A stretch of 64,000 nt of DNA from Gammaproteobacteria bacterium (GTDB lineage Bacteria; Pseudomonadota; Gammaproteobacteria; Pseudomonadales; Pseudohongiellaceae), in contig JAURWS010000055.1 of NCBI GenBank assembly GCA_030654835.1, positions 1 to 64,000 of the forward strand, read 5' to 3'. The notes under the pieces are model-generated. The model was not told the origin of the DNA. It did not search any database and was given only the letters and a program-made list of their open reading frames with translations. The number at the start of each line of letters is the position of its first letter. Position 1 is the stretch's first letter. The translations under genes and the position numbers were made by a program. This document shows, piece after piece, positions 29,526 through 38,945 of this stretch.

Positions 29526-30720
29526 TGGAAGCGTTGTATTTCTCCCCCATGTTGCTGGGCCTGAATCTGCTGCTGGCGTTGGCGGTCGCATCCACGGCGC
29601 TGTGGACCATGTCCCGCCCGATAGTCGGTCCCGGCTACTGGATGGCGGGCCTGTGGTTGCTGATCAGCGGTGTGCTGCTGTTTGCCGCGTTCACGGTGAC
29701 GCGCAGTGTGGTGTTGAACATCGTCGGCAATGCGCTGCAGATGGCAGGGGAGGCGATTTTCCTGCTCGGCATCTTCCGCTTCCTCGGACACCGCATGCCG
29801 TACTGGATTGTGCCGGTCAGCGTGCTGGTGCTCGTCGCCTTCAATGTGCATTACTGGGTCAACGACGGCAACTCGGACTTTCTGATGATGGTGTATGCCT
29901 TCATCGCGGGACTGTTGCCGATCCAGGCCGTGTGGGTGCTGTTGCGGCAGCGTAACGAGCCTTCAATGCAGCCTTCAACCCGCCTCGCAAGCCTGCTGGT
30001 GGGTGTTGTCTGGCCATCTATTCCGTGGTGACGCTGGTGCGTTCGGCCTATTCCGGTCACGACTGGTGGAGCGGTGCTCCTTATGTCCAGCCCGCCGAAT
30101 CCTTCAGTTATCTGCTGCCCTACAACTTCGCGATGCCTGCACTGGTGATGGGATTCATCGGCGTCACACTGATGACCATGCAACGTATCCTGGCGGCCAG
30201 CCATGAGCTGGAGACCGAGCTGAAGCTGCTGGCGACGATAGACCCTCTGACCGGTGCGCTGAACCGGCGCTCCTTCAACGAGTTATTCGCGCAGCTGCAG
30301 CGTTCCGCCGAGCAGCACAAGACACCGCTGTGCATGGCTTTGCTCGATCTGGATGACTTCAAGGGCGTGAATGACCGGCAGGGACATCAGGCCGGTGATG
30401 AGGCGCTGCGCTTGTTCAGCGAGCTGTGTCGCCGCGAGGCGCGCAAGGGCGATGTGTTTGCCCGCTTTGGCGGTGAGGAGTTCGTCCTGTTGTTGCCCGA
30501 CACCAGGCTGGGGGACGCACAGCGCTTGCTTGAGCGCTTGCTGAAAGCAGTTGCGGCGCTGGAAGTGCAAGGCCCACAAGGGGCATTTGGCTTCCAGGCC
30601 AGCGCCGGGGTCGCGGAGCTGCGCGCTGGCGACTCGCAGGACAGTTTCATGCAGCGAGCGGACAAAGCGCTGTATCGCGCCAAACATATGGGGCGCAATC
30701 GGGTCGATGTCGAGAGCTGA
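29525..30720 (+). pseudogene. Membrane diguanylate cyclase interrupted by one frameshift
   Basis: Two overlapping frames together make one protein. 29525 to about 30010 encodes six hydrophobic segments (ALYFSPMLLGLNLLLALAV onward). The frame from about 30011 continues the last helix (AIYSVVTLVRSAYSG) and then a GGDEF domain with GGEEF, the I-site RKGD five residues before it, and LLDLDDFKGVNDRQGH. Inserting a single C at about 30010 (GTTGTC-TGG to GTTGTCCTGG) restores LLVGVVLAIYSVVTLV. The loss could be a sequencing error or a real mutation. If repaired it would make cyclic-di-GMP with product inhibition. Confidence 0.8.
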
Positions 30721-30731
30721 GCGCTGTTCAT

Positions 30732-31436
30732 TCAGCCCTCGTCGTCCGACGCGAAGTCCGCACCAGCATCCTCTCTCAACACCATGTGCGGCTTGCCCGC
30801 GATGTAGTTCCTGCGAAACACCTCGAAGTAGCCTGCCAGCGCCTGCGCGGCCTCCGTCTCCCCCCCGAGTGCCAGAATCATCGCCGCGACCTCTGCCGTG
30901 CACAGCTGATGCTTGTGCGCCGCCTCGCGCAGCTGATAGCTGGAGGCATTTTCGGGGTCGATGCCCAGCACCGGCAGGAAGGCCAGACAGGGACTGTTGA
31001 ACATCTTCTTGGCCTGCCGCCAGGTGCCGTCGAGCATCACATAAAGGGGAGTCTTGCCCTCCCGGACATCGGCGGCCTCGCCCGGTGAATGTATGCAGCG
31101 CTCCGGGGCCGCGTACTGGTGCGGGAAGATCAGGATCGGGGCATAGCGTTCGTCGCCGAGCAGTGCCAGCAATGCCGGATCGGGGCGCGTGCGGTCCCAG
31201 ACAAAGGCATGGTTGTCCTGCATGACATCCGCAATCAGCCGACCGGTGTTGGTGGGTTTGAATGCCTCGCCGTAATACATGATGAAGCAGAAGGCGCTGC
31301 CTGCAAGAGGTGCCGGGCGTGACGCGCAGATGCAACCGGTCAGGGGCAACAGGCAGGCGGGGCAGCGTTTGACCTTGCTGCCGCGTGCGGCGAAGGGCTT
31401 GCGAGTCTTCAACAACTCGCGGGCGCGCAAGGCCAT
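30732..31436 (-). CDS. tRNA-uridine aminocarboxypropyltransferase (DTW domain)
   Basis: Adds the acp group from SAM to U47 of tRNA in E. coli (TapT/YfiP). From ATG 31436 (MALRARELLKTRKPFAARG) it is 234 aa, close to E. coli's 232. A longer frame extends upstream to 31775 but its extra part is a proline-rich shadow of the divergent gene's leader. Motifs: Cys cluster RCPACLLPLTGCIC, KPTNTGRLIADV, LDGTW (the DTW signature is D-G-T-W here), and YQLREAAHKHQLCTAE. Confidence 0.88.
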   Translation of the reverse strand: MALRARELLKTRKPFAARGSKVKRCPACLLPLTGCICASRPAPLAGSAFCFIMYYGEAFKPTNTGRLIADVMQDNHAFVWDRTRPDPALLALLGDERYAPILIFPHQYAAPERCIHSPGEAADVREGKTPLYVMLDGTWRQAKKMFNSPCLAFLPVLGIDPENASSYQLREAAHKHQLCTAEVAAMILALGGETEAAQALAGYFEVFRRNYIAGKPHMVLREDAGADFASDDEG

Positions 31437-31656
31437 GATGGAATTGCAGTGCTCAGAAGAGGGCAGTGGCGGTTCGGGCAACAGGGGTTCTGGCAAGAGC
31501 GGCGTCCTGAAGTGAGTGATGGGCGCGGATAATAGCCCGTTATGCGTTGCTTCCGGAACCGTTTTTCGGGTTCGTCTCATCGTATTAATGCGCGGAAGGA
31601 CGGGGTAGTATTTAGGTCGTATCCGGGAAGTATTTGTCGACAAACAGAGGGTAACG

Positions 31657-33123
31657 ATGCAGCAGAATGTGACACAAGGCCCGAACGAAGAAGAGGCCGC
31701 CGAGCGGGATGTCCACCGGCCATTGTGGCTCGCAGTTACTCCCTTGCTGGCGCTGTTCGCGCTGCTCGCGTTCAACGTCTCCGTCTATGGTGACGACTCT
31801 CTTTCCGGTGCCAATCAGATCGCGCTAATTCTGGCGGCGGCACTGGCCTCGGCGCTCAGCATGCCACTCGGCGTGCGCTGGTCGGAGATACAGAACAAGA
31901 TGCTGGAGAACCTGCTCGCGGCTGCGCCAGCGATCCTGATTCTGCTGATGGTGGGCGCACTGGTAGGCAGCTGGCTGGTCGGCGGTATCGTTCCGACCAT
32001 GATTTATTACGGGCTGCAAATCTTCAATCCGGCCATCTTCATCTTCAGTTGCTGTCTGCTTACGATCATCGCCTCCATGGTGACCGGCAGTTCCTGGTCA
32101 ACCTCAGCGACACTGGGCGTGGCGCTGCTGAGCATCGGTTATACGCTGGGATTCAATCCTGGACTGGTAGCGGGTGCCATCATTTCCGGCGCCTATTTTG
32201 GCGACAAGATGTCACCACTCTCTGACACTACCAACCTGGCCTCGGGTGTCACTGGTGTTGGTTTATTTACGCATATTCGTTACATGATACTTACCAGCGG
32301 GCCATCCATCATCATTTCGCTGGTGATCTATCTGGTGCTGGGCTTTGTGCTCGGCACGCCCACCGCGCAGGAGAGCGCCACGGCGGAAACTCAGGCGGCG
32401 CTGGATCAGCTCTTCAACCTCAGCCCAGTGCTGCTGGTGATCCCCGGTGTGGTGATCTGGTTGATCGTGAAGAAAGTGGCGGCGCTTCCGGCCTTGTTTG
32501 TCGGGACACTGCTCGGCACGGCGAGCGCGGTCGTTCTGCAGTACCCGTTGCTCGTGCAACTCAGCGCGGAATATGGCAGCCCCTATCAGGTCGTCATGCA
32601 GGCAGTCTATGGAGACATCGCCCTGCAGACCGACAATGCGGTGCTGGATGAGCTGCTGCAATCAGGCGGCATGGGCGGCATGCTCAACACCATCTGGCTG
32701 ATCATCACAGCGATGATGTTCGGCGGGGCGATGGAGGCGTCGGGCTTCCTGCACAAGATCACCAGCGTACTCATCAGTCGTGTACACAGCACCGGCGGGT
32801 TGGTGAGTGCGGCGGCGGGCACCTGCCTGTTGACCAATGTCTCCGCCTCGGACCAGTACCTGGCCATTGTGGTGCCCGGGAGAATGTTCGTGAGAGCCTT
32901 TCGGGAGCGGGGGCTGGCGCCCCAGAATCTGAGCAGGACACTGGAGGACTGCGGCACGGTCACTTCGGTGCTGGTGCCATGGAACACCTGTGGCGCCTTC
33001 CACGCCGGCGTGCTCGGCGTGGCGACGCTCAGTTATGCGCCCTGGGCATTTTTCTGTCTGATCAGCCCCTTGATGACGCTGCTCTTTGCGTGGGGCAATA
33101 TCCGTATAGCCCGCTTGCCCTGA
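31657..33123 (+). CDS. NhaC-family Na+/H+ antiporter
   Basis: 488 aa, about 11-12 membrane helices. Conserved NhaC features are VTGSSWSTSATLGVALLSIG, GAIISGAYFGDKMSPLSDTTNLAS and TNVSASDQYLAIVVPGRMF. Exchanges sodium (or other substrates such as lactate/malate in some relatives) for protons. ATG 31657 follows AGAGGGTAACG. Stops one base before the convergent DoxX gene's end. Confidence 0.9.
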   Translation: MQQNVTQGPNEEEAAERDVHRPLWLAVTPLLALFALLAFNVSVYGDDSLSGANQIALILAAALASALSMPLGVRWSEIQNKMLENLLAAAPAILILLMVGALVGSWLVGGIVPTMIYYGLQIFNPAIFIFSCCLLTIIASMVTGSSWSTSATLGVALLSIGYTLGFNPGLVAGAIISGAYFGDKMSPLSDTTNLASGVTGVGLFTHIRYMILTSGPSIIISLVIYLVLGFVLGTPTAQESATAETQAALDQLFNLSPVLLVIPGVVIWLIVKKVAALPALFVGTLLGTASAVVLQYPLLVQLSAEYGSPYQVVMQAVYGDIALQTDNAVLDELLQSGGMGGMLNTIWLIITAMMFGGAMEASGFLHKITSVLISRVHSTGGLVSAAAGTCLLTNVSASDQYLAIVVPGRMFVRAFRERGLAPQNLSRTLEDCGTVTSVLVPWNTCGAFHAGVLGVATLSYAPWAFFCLISPLMTLLFAWGNIRIARLP

Positions 33124-33555
33124 TCAGCCCTTGCCGAACAGTTTTGCATCCAGACTGATGGGCCCGGCGCCCTTGGCAAAGATGACGAGATATACCATGA
33201 AGTACATGGCCGCCAGCTCGCCTCGGTTCAGTGTCGGGAACCAGGCCGCATGGGCGCTGAGATAAGCCATTACCATCAGGATGGTTGCCAGCAGCGCCAG
33301 TGGTCGCGTGAAGATTCCCAGTACCAGCATTGCGCCGCCGAACAGCTCGATGATCGCCGCGATCCACAGCATGTTGATGCCTAGGTTGATGCCGAAGAAA
33401 TCCATCCCTCCGAACATGGTTTGCGGGCTTTCACCAAACAGTTTGGCGTAGCCGTGGGTCATGAGCATCGCACTGCTGAGAATGCGCAGTAGCGCCCAGG
33501 AAAAAATCTGTGATTTGCGTGCGGCATTGTCGAGAGATCTCATGAGGGCGTTCAT
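33124..33555 (-). CDS. DoxX-family membrane protein
   Basis: 143 aa with four hydrophobic helices and the DoxX-type motif SSAMLMTHGYAKLFG near the first helix, then IAAIIELFGGAMLVLGIFTRPLAL. ATG 33555 is preceded by CAGGAGCTACGCG. Related proteins act with oxidoreductases in redox stress, but no specific role can be assigned here. Confidence 0.85.
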   Translation of the reverse strand: MNALMRSLDNAARKSQIFSWALLRILSSAMLMTHGYAKLFGESPQTMFGGMDFFGINLGINMLWIAAIIELFGGAMLVLGIFTRPLALLATILMVMAYLSAHAAWFPTLNRGELAAMYFMVYLVIFAKGAGPISLDAKLFGKG

Positions 33556-33654
33556 CGCGTAGCTCCTGTGCAGGCCTGCTGCTGTTAATTGTTATGATGC
33601 GGGGGGGCGCGGTCCTCCGGTGACGGAGCACCTGCGAGTTATATCACACTCGGA

Positions 33655-34395
33655 ATGAAGAATATGACCGGACCCCTGCTCATCATGAAAACCGGACAAA
33701 CCCTGACTTCCTTGCGTGCAACCGGTGAGGATTTTGAGCACTGGATCGTCAGAGCCATGGGCCTGCCTGCCAGCCTGACCAGCACGGTTGCTGTACACGA
33801 GGATGAGGCGCTGCCGCCACTGGCCGACATCGCAGGCATCGTGGTGACTGGTTCACCTGCCATGCTCACGGATGGCGCGCCGTGGAATGCGGTGGCGGTG
33901 GCCTATCTGAGGGAGGCGGTGCGGGGTGCACTGCCGGTGCTGGGTATCTGCTACGGCCATCAGTTGCTGGCTCATGCCTTCGGGGGACGGGTGGACTACC
34001 ATCCGGCTGGACGAGAGATCGGGACGGTACCGCTCAGGCTGCACGGCGCTGCGCACGGTGATCCGCTGCTGGCCGGGGTGCCTGCGGATTTTGTGGCCCA
34101 TGCGACACACTTGCAGTCGGTGCTGACCTTGCCCGCCGCTGCCACGTTGCTGGCTTCCAGCGCGCACGATCCGCACCAATGTTTTCGTATCGGAAAGAGT
34201 GCGTGGGGCGTGCAGTTCCATCCTGAATTCACAGCGCAGGTGATGCGCACCTATGTGCTGGAGCGCGAGGCGGCTTTATGTGGCGAGGGACTGACGCCGG
34301 AGGAATTGCTGTCAGCGGTCGAGGAGACGCCGGAGGCCACGCTGATTCTGCGCAATTTTGCCCGGATCATTGGCATGGCGCCGGGCTGCACTTAA
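33655..34395 (+). CDS. Class I glutamine amidotransferase-like protein
   Basis: 246 aa. Nucleophile Cys99 in GICYGHQ, with His in VQFHPEF and a following Glu at the expected place, so the triad is complete. Similar to the stand-alone GATase proteins related to GuaA's N-domain (YfeJ-like). No synthase partner is adjacent. The start may be 33655 or the in-frame ATG at 33664. Function probably hydrolysis of a gamma-glutamyl compound, but unproved. Confidence 0.85.
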   Translation: MKNMTGPLLIMKTGQTLTSLRATGEDFEHWIVRAMGLPASLTSTVAVHEDEALPPLADIAGIVVTGSPAMLTDGAPWNAVAVAYLREAVRGALPVLGICYGHQLLAHAFGGRVDYHPAGREIGTVPLRLHGAAHGDPLLAGVPADFVAHATHLQSVLTLPAAATLLASSAHDPHQCFRIGKSAWGVQFHPEFTAQVMRTYVLEREAALCGEGLTPEELLSAVEETPEATLILRNFARIIGMAPGCT

Positions 34396-34408
34396 ATCAG
34401 GAGGCCGA

Positions 34409-35104
34409 TCAGGAGGTGACGGCCTCGTTGATCATTTCGAGAATCTGCAAGGTCGTGGTCGGGGTCGGCACCATGCGGCCTTCGAGGAACAACGTCGGCG
34501 TGGAGCGCACGCCGGAGCGCGTGCCGCTGCGCTGGTCATTGCGGATTTTCTGCAGCAGATCGTCGGAGCGGATGTCCTGACGCGCTTGCTCTACGTCGAG
34601 TTCCAGCTGGGTCAGATAGCCTTCGAACTCGGCCGTGACTTCGCTCAGAGCCGACCAGTAGGCCTGATTCACATAGAGCAAGTCATACATTTCCCAGAAT
34701 TTGCCCTGGCGACCGGCAGCTTCTGCGAACGTGGCTGCCTCCCATGCGTGCGGATGCGTGCCGCTGAGAGGGTAATGGCGAAACACCAGCTGCGTCTTGT
34801 CGCTGATGGCGTTCCAGGCCTGACTCAATAATTGATGCTCATTGGCACAGGCAGGACACTGGAAGTCTGCATAGACGACGAGCTTCACGCCCTCTGGATT
34901 GCCGCGCGTGTGGTCTGCCTCGGCGATCTCCACCGGTGAATAAACCTGTCCCTGTCCAAGCATGCCGTAGAGCACGGCAACCACCACCAATGGCCCCAGC
35001 ACGAACATGGCAATCTTCGCCAGCAGCTTCTGCCGCGCGGTGCGCTGTTCGGCGTCACGCTGCTTCTGTTCCCGGATCTTCTTTTGTTCGTCGCGCTTGC
35101 TCAT
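34409..35104 (-). CDS. Membrane-anchored DsbA-like thioredoxin-fold protein
   Basis: 231 aa. A highly basic and Q-rich cytosolic N-terminus (about 1-28) precedes one helix (about 29-47, AKIAMFVLGPLVVVAVLYGML). The thioredoxin_4/DsbA fold has active-site CPAC (Cys83, Cys86) in YADFQCPACANEH and a cis-Pro region RSTPTLFLEG. It should act in the periplasm as oxidase or reductase of exported proteins. Confidence 0.88.
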   Translation of the reverse strand: MSKRDEQKKIREQKQRDAEQRTARQKLLAKIAMFVLGPLVVVAVLYGMLGQGQVYSPVEIAEADHTRGNPEGVKLVVYADFQCPACANEHQLLSQAWNAISDKTQLVFRHYPLSGTHPHAWEAATFAEAAGRQGKFWEMYDLLYVNQAYWSALSEVTAEFEGYLTQLELDVEQARQDIRSDDLLQKIRNDQRSGTRSGVRSTPTLFLEGRMVPTPTTTLQILEMINEAVTS

Positions 35105-35189
35105 TGGACACTGACCTGTTGGCTATCGGTTTTGTGGTGGGTTTGGGCGGCTACTATAAAAGATATTGCCCGCCATTCCAACGCGATAG

Positions 35190-35525
35190 CTACAGGGCCA
35201 GGGCGTAACCAACTTTCAGCCCGACATGCAGGGCCTGATCCTGATGGAAACCAATCAGGCCTTCGCACTTGGCGAAATCGATACAGCAGTGGGCGACAGT
35301 TTCGATGACGCCCAGCAGCAGGCTGTTGGTGATCAGATAGACGAAGCCGCCATGCAACAGTGCGTGCGCGGTCAGCCAGTAATACCATTTCGGGAAGGTG
35401 GTCGACATCTGTTCGTGGATATCGCTGTGGCGGTTCTTGCCACGGCCCATGGCCTCGGGTTGCAAAACGAAGTCTGCCACCGCGTGCGCCACCAGCAATT
35501 TGAAAAATAGTTCCAATCCGAGCAT
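35190..35525 (-). CDS. DUF3307 membrane protein
   Basis: 111 aa from ATG 35525 with AAGGATTCACAC ahead. Typical DUF3307 pattern: FFKLLVAHAVADFVLQP at the N-terminus, HALLHGGFVYLIT, and HCCIDFAKCEG. Three or so membrane helices with conserved His and Asp residues. Function not known for this family. Confidence 0.8.
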   Translation of the reverse strand: MLGLELFFKLLVAHAVADFVLQPEAMGRGKNRHSDIHEQMSTTFPKWYYWLTAHALLHGGFVYLITNSLLLGVIETVAHCCIDFAKCEGLIGFHQDQALHVGLKVGYALAL

Positions 35526-35694
35526 GTGTGAATCCTTGTTGTCACGTGTACAAGGCTGCGCTTGGCACGTCGTAACTTCCCTGCAGTTGAAAGGAGTGGG
35601 GCACTGCAGGGAATTTACCCAAGTCACGGGCGGATTAGTAGGAAAATGGCGGGCAATTACGGGGTAATATTTGATCAGTTCGCTTTAAATCGCG

Positions 35695-36522
35695 TCACTC
35701 CGCGATGAACAGTGCCGGGTCGACACGAACGTTGTTCAAATTGATGCTCCAGTGCAGGTGCGGGCCGGTGACGCGGCCGGTCTGTCCGACTTTGCCGATC
35801 TGCTCGCCTGCTGCGACACGCGTGCCGGGGGTGACGTCGATGGTGTTCATGTGGCAGTAGAGCGTGATCAGGCCATGACCGTGATCCAGGATGATGGTGT
35901 TGCCGTTGAAGAAATAGTTGCCGGTGGCGCGGATCACGCCGGGGGCCGGGGCGTAGATGGGCGTGCCCTCGGGTGCGGCGATGTCCATGCCGGAATGGGG
36001 CGCGCGGGGCTGGTCATTGAAGAAACGGCGCAGTCCGAAGGAGCTGCTGCGGGGGCCTTCGGTCGGTGCCCGCATCTGCATGACCGGCTCCAGCGTCTCA
36101 TCCCAGCTCGCGAAGGCCTGGTTCATTTCGGCGCTCTCGCGGTTGATGCGGACCATGTCCTCAGTGTTCGGGTTCACCTGCCGCTCGTTGGTAATGGTCA
36201 GGCGCTGTTCTACATATTGTTTGTCGACGATGCTGAAGCTCAGTGTTGTGGTGCTGCCATCTGCCGCCTTCAGAATGGCCTCGTGATTGCCCGGCTTGGC
36301 ATCGAGCGGGATGCCGACGATGGCGTACTGCGCGCCTTCATACTCGGCCAGCATCACGCGATTGTCGCGAAACTCCGCCGCCGAGGCTTGCGTGCCGGTC
36401 GCCAGCACCGCAACGCCGCCAGGCACCAGAGCCTCGGTGGGCAGGGTGTTCACGGGCACGGCGAGGGTCTTGTTGCTCAATAGCAACAGGGTCATGAGGG
36501 GCAGGCATCCACGCATAAACAC
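35695..36522 (-). CDS. M23-family peptidase (LytM-type endopeptidase)
   Basis: 275 aa from GTG 36522, which has AAAGGAG eight bases upstream. An in-frame ATG at 36546 gives a longer form without such a site. Signal peptide (LPLMTLLLLSNKTLAVP), an Ig-like domain, then the M23 domain with metal ligands in HSGMDIAAPEG and HLHW, and the HGHGLITLYCHMN loop. Likely cleaves peptidoglycan cross-bridges in the periplasm, though some relatives are degenerate activators. All expected ligands are visible here. It lies 56 bases downstream of xseA, the two separated by the 15-bp repeat. Confidence 0.9.
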   Translation of the reverse strand: MFMRGCLPLMTLLLLSNKTLAVPVNTLPTEALVPGGVAVLATGTQASAAEFRDNRVMLAEYEGAQYAIVGIPLDAKPGNHEAILKAADGSTTTLSFSIVDKQYVEQRLTITNERQVNPNTEDMVRINRESAEMNQAFASWDETLEPVMQMRAPTEGPRSSSFGLRRFFNDQPRAPHSGMDIAAPEGTPIYAPAPGVIRATGNYFFNGNTIILDHGHGLITLYCHMNTIDVTPGTRVAAGEQIGKVGQTGRVTGPHLHWSINLNNVRVDPALFIAE

Positions 36523-36550
36523 AGAGTTTTCTCCTTTATTTTTCATCGTG

Positions 36551-36594
36551 GTTCTCGGTCTTTTAGTTCTCGGTCTTTTAGTTCTCGGTCTTGG
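36551..36594. repeat. 15-bp tandem repeat across the xseA stop
   Basis: Three near-perfect copies of a 15-bp unit (minus strand AAGACCGAGAACTAA) include the last codons and stop of xseA. Each copy reads K-T-E-N-stop in the xseA frame, so expansion or loss of whole units leaves the protein end unchanged. Confidence 0.8.
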
Positions 36595-37939
36595 GAGCAG
36601 CGGTCACGAGTAGCTCCGTGACGGTACTGCGCAGTGTCCCATCGTTCAATCGTGTGCTGATGGTCGCGCCGATCTGCAAGGTCTTGGTATCGCGCAACAC
36701 CTGGCCCTGCGCGTCGAAGGTGATGCTGTAGCCCCGGTGCAGGGTACTCAGCGGGCTGACGCTGTCGAGACTGCGGGCCAGCAGCGCGAGCTGGGACTGT
36801 TTGTCCCGCAGGGTCTGCCGCAGTCCCTGTTGCAAGCGATGCAAGAGGGCAGTCTGCCGCAGGCTGTGCTGCTGAATGACATGGCGTGGCGACTCCAGCA
36901 GCAGGCGGTGCTGCAGTTGCTGCAGGCGCTGTGCGGCGGCGCTGATGCGGTGGCGTGTCGCACGCAGCAGGCGGCCCTCCAGAATGTCGAGCGTCTGGGC
37001 ATGTTCCTGCAGGCGGCGGCCCGGATGCTTGAGCTGGCGGATCAGCCATACCAGCTGTTGGGTACTCTGACGCAGCCGCTCGCGAATCAATTTGCTGAAT
37101 ATCTGCTCGTAGCCAGCAAGCACCTGCAGATATTCCTGACGGTCGGGGCTCAGCAATTCGGCGGCCGCCGAAGGGGTGGGTGCGCGCAGATCGGCGACGA
37201 AATCGGCGATGGTGAAGTCGGTCTCATGGCCGACCGCACTCACCACCGGCAGGGCGCTGCCGTGAATTGCCCGCGCCACACTCTCCTCGTTGAACGCCTG
37301 CAAATCTTCCAGCGAACCACCGCCACGGCCGACAATCAGTACATCCAGACCCAACTCCTCGCGCCGTCGGTTGGCGTTGGCGATGGCACGCACTATCGCG
37401 GCCGGAGCCTCTGTGCCCTGCACGACCACGGGAAACAAGGTAATGACGATGGCGGGAAAGCGTCGTCTGAGCACGCTGATGATGTCGCGAATGACAGCAC
37501 CGGTCGCCGAGGTGATCACGCCGATGTGGCGGGTGTGAGCGGGCAGGGGGCGCTTGCGCTCGACGTCGAAGAGTCCCTCTGCACTCAGGCGCTGCTTGAG
37601 CTGCTCGAAGCAGCGACGCAGGGCTCCATCCCCGGCTTCTTCGATAGCCTCGGCGATCAACTGATAATCGCCACGCCCCTCGTAGATGCTGAGTTTGCCC
37701 CGCACGATTACCTGCATGCCGTCGCGCGGCCGGAAACCGGCGCTCATGTTGCGATTGCGGAACATGGCGCAGCGAATCTGCGAGCCCTCGTCCTTCAATG
37801 TCAGATACCAGTGACCAGAACCGGGCATGGAGAGATTGGATATCTCGCCCTCGACGATGACATTGCCGAAGTGGTTCTCCAGCAGTGATCGCGCCATGCG
37901 ATTGAGGCTGGTGACGGAGATGGCGTCGCGAGTGGTCAT
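36578..37939 (-). CDS. xseA: Exodeoxyribonuclease VII large subunit
   Basis: Single-strand DNA exonuclease subunit. ATG 37939 (MTTRDAISVTSLNRM) gives 453 aa against 456 in E. coli. A further upstream ATG at 37984 lacks a ribosome binding site. OB-fold N-domain (VIVEGEISNLSMPGSGHWYLTLKD), catalytic core with GVITSATGAVIRDI, GRGGGSLEDLQAFNEE and SAVGHETDFTIADFVADLRAPTPSAAAE, then a long coiled-coil C-domain. XseB is not next to it. Confidence 0.96.
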   Translation of the reverse strand: MTTRDAISVTSLNRMARSLLENHFGNVIVEGEISNLSMPGSGHWYLTLKDEGSQIRCAMFRNRNMSAGFRPRDGMQVIVRGKLSIYEGRGDYQLIAEAIEEAGDGALRRCFEQLKQRLSAEGLFDVERKRPLPAHTRHIGVITSATGAVIRDIISVLRRRFPAIVITLFPVVVQGTEAPAAIVRAIANANRRREELGLDVLIVGRGGGSLEDLQAFNEESVARAIHGSALPVVSAVGHETDFTIADFVADLRAPTPSAAAELLSPDRQEYLQVLAGYEQIFSKLIRERLRQSTQQLVWLIRQLKHPGRRLQEHAQTLDILEGRLLRATRHRISAAAQRLQQLQHRLLLESPRHVIQQHSLRQTALLHRLQQGLRQTLRDKQSQLALLARSLDSVSPLSTLHRGYSITFDAQGQVLRDTKTLQIGATISTRLNDGTLRSTVTELLVTAAPKTEN

Positions 37940-38055
37940 TGCTTGACCCTGCGCAAAGGGCGGGTATTGGTTAAAGTGTGGCATGGGTGCATGATACGTG
38001 AGAGGGCGCAGTGAGCAAACGTCAATGTCATCACTACAGGAGGCCACAGGCCACT

Positions 38056-38841
38056 ATGAACGATTCCATGGAAAACAAATCATCATCTCCATCCAACCCG
38101 GACGATATGCCGCAGACCGTGCATTCCTATAAGGTCTGGGATGCTGGGGTACGCTGGTTCCACTGGATCAACGTCCTGTGTGTTCTGCTGTTGATCGTAA
38201 TAGGTGTGCTGATCCTGAATGCCAACAGCCTGGGCGTGAGCAGTGAGGGCAAGGTCACCCTCAAGATTCTGCATGCGTGGACGGGCTATGTGTTCGCCCT
38301 CAACCTGCTGTGGCGCCTCGTCTGGGGTTTCATCGGCGGGCGCTATGCGCGCTGGTCGGCGGTATTGCCCGGTGGCAAGGGTTACGGGACAGCGCTGCGT
38401 GAGTGGATCAAGGGCGCGAAAGCGGGGGAGCCACCGGCCTATCGCGGACACAACCCCATGGCCAGGCTGATGCTGGCGGTACTGTTTTTCCTGTTGACCG
38501 CGCAAATGGTGACTGGGCTGGTGCTGGCCGGAACGGATCTGTACTTCCCACCTTTCGGTCACGAGTTTGCGGAGTGGGCGACGGCCTCAGGTGAGGATCA
38601 CGCGCGCCTTGAGGGGCTGGTGCCTGGCAACAAGGAGATGCTGGACCCGGACGGCTATGCGGAGATGCGCAAGTTCCGCGAACCGTTCATCGAGATTCAC
38701 GAGATCAGCTTCTGGCTGATACTGGTCGCCATAGTGCTGCACATCGGCGCCGTGGTGGTGACCGAAGTGAAAGAGGGCAACGGCCTGATTTCCGCGATGT
38801 TCAGCGGCCGCAAGGTGTTTCCGAAGAAGCCTCTGGATTGA
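38056..38841 (+). CDS. Cytochrome b561-type di-haem membrane protein
   Basis: 261 aa, four main helices. Haem-ligand candidates are His in VRWFHWINVL, LHAWTGYVF, RGHNPMARLM and EIHEISFW/VLHIGAVV. This is the family of b-type cytochromes that act in hydrogenases and as single quinol-linked reductases. ATG 38056 with AGGAGG upstream. Stands 105 bases before the start of the ligase/diiron operon but is separated from it by a regulatory box. Confidence 0.85.
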   Translation: MNDSMENKSSSPSNPDDMPQTVHSYKVWDAGVRWFHWINVLCVLLLIVIGVLILNANSLGVSSEGKVTLKILHAWTGYVFALNLLWRLVWGFIGGRYARWSAVLPGGKGYGTALREWIKGAKAGEPPAYRGHNPMARLMLAVLFFLLTAQMVTGLVLAGTDLYFPPFGHEFAEWATASGEDHARLEGLVPGNKEMLDPDGYAEMRKFREPFIEIHEISFWLILVAIVLHIGAVVVTEVKEGNGLISAMFSGRKVFPKKPLD

Positions 38842-38879
38842 GGCGTATGTTTTCAGCTTTGTGCAAATCATCGTAGTGA

Positions 38880-38896
38880 CTTAATACTGCATTAAG
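38880..38896 (+). promoter_or_regulatory. PmrA/QseB-like box upstream of the ligase operon
   Basis: CTTAATACTGCATTAAG has two TTAA cores 11 bp apart (38881 and 38892) and forms a perfect 6-5-6 dyad. PmrA and QseB recognise CTTAA(T)-type half-sites at 11-bp period. It lies 50 bases before the first gene of the operon that also encodes such a regulator (43477). Confidence 0.5.
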
Positions 38897-38945
38897 ATTC
38901 ATTTTCTAAAGTGGCGACATGATCCAGCAAACCGGAGTTCAGATC

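Noticed and set aside
31437-31775. N-terminal extension of the DTW-domain protein
   Set aside because: The extra ~113 residues are proline- and serine-rich, run through the promoter region of the divergent antiporter gene and exceed the family length.
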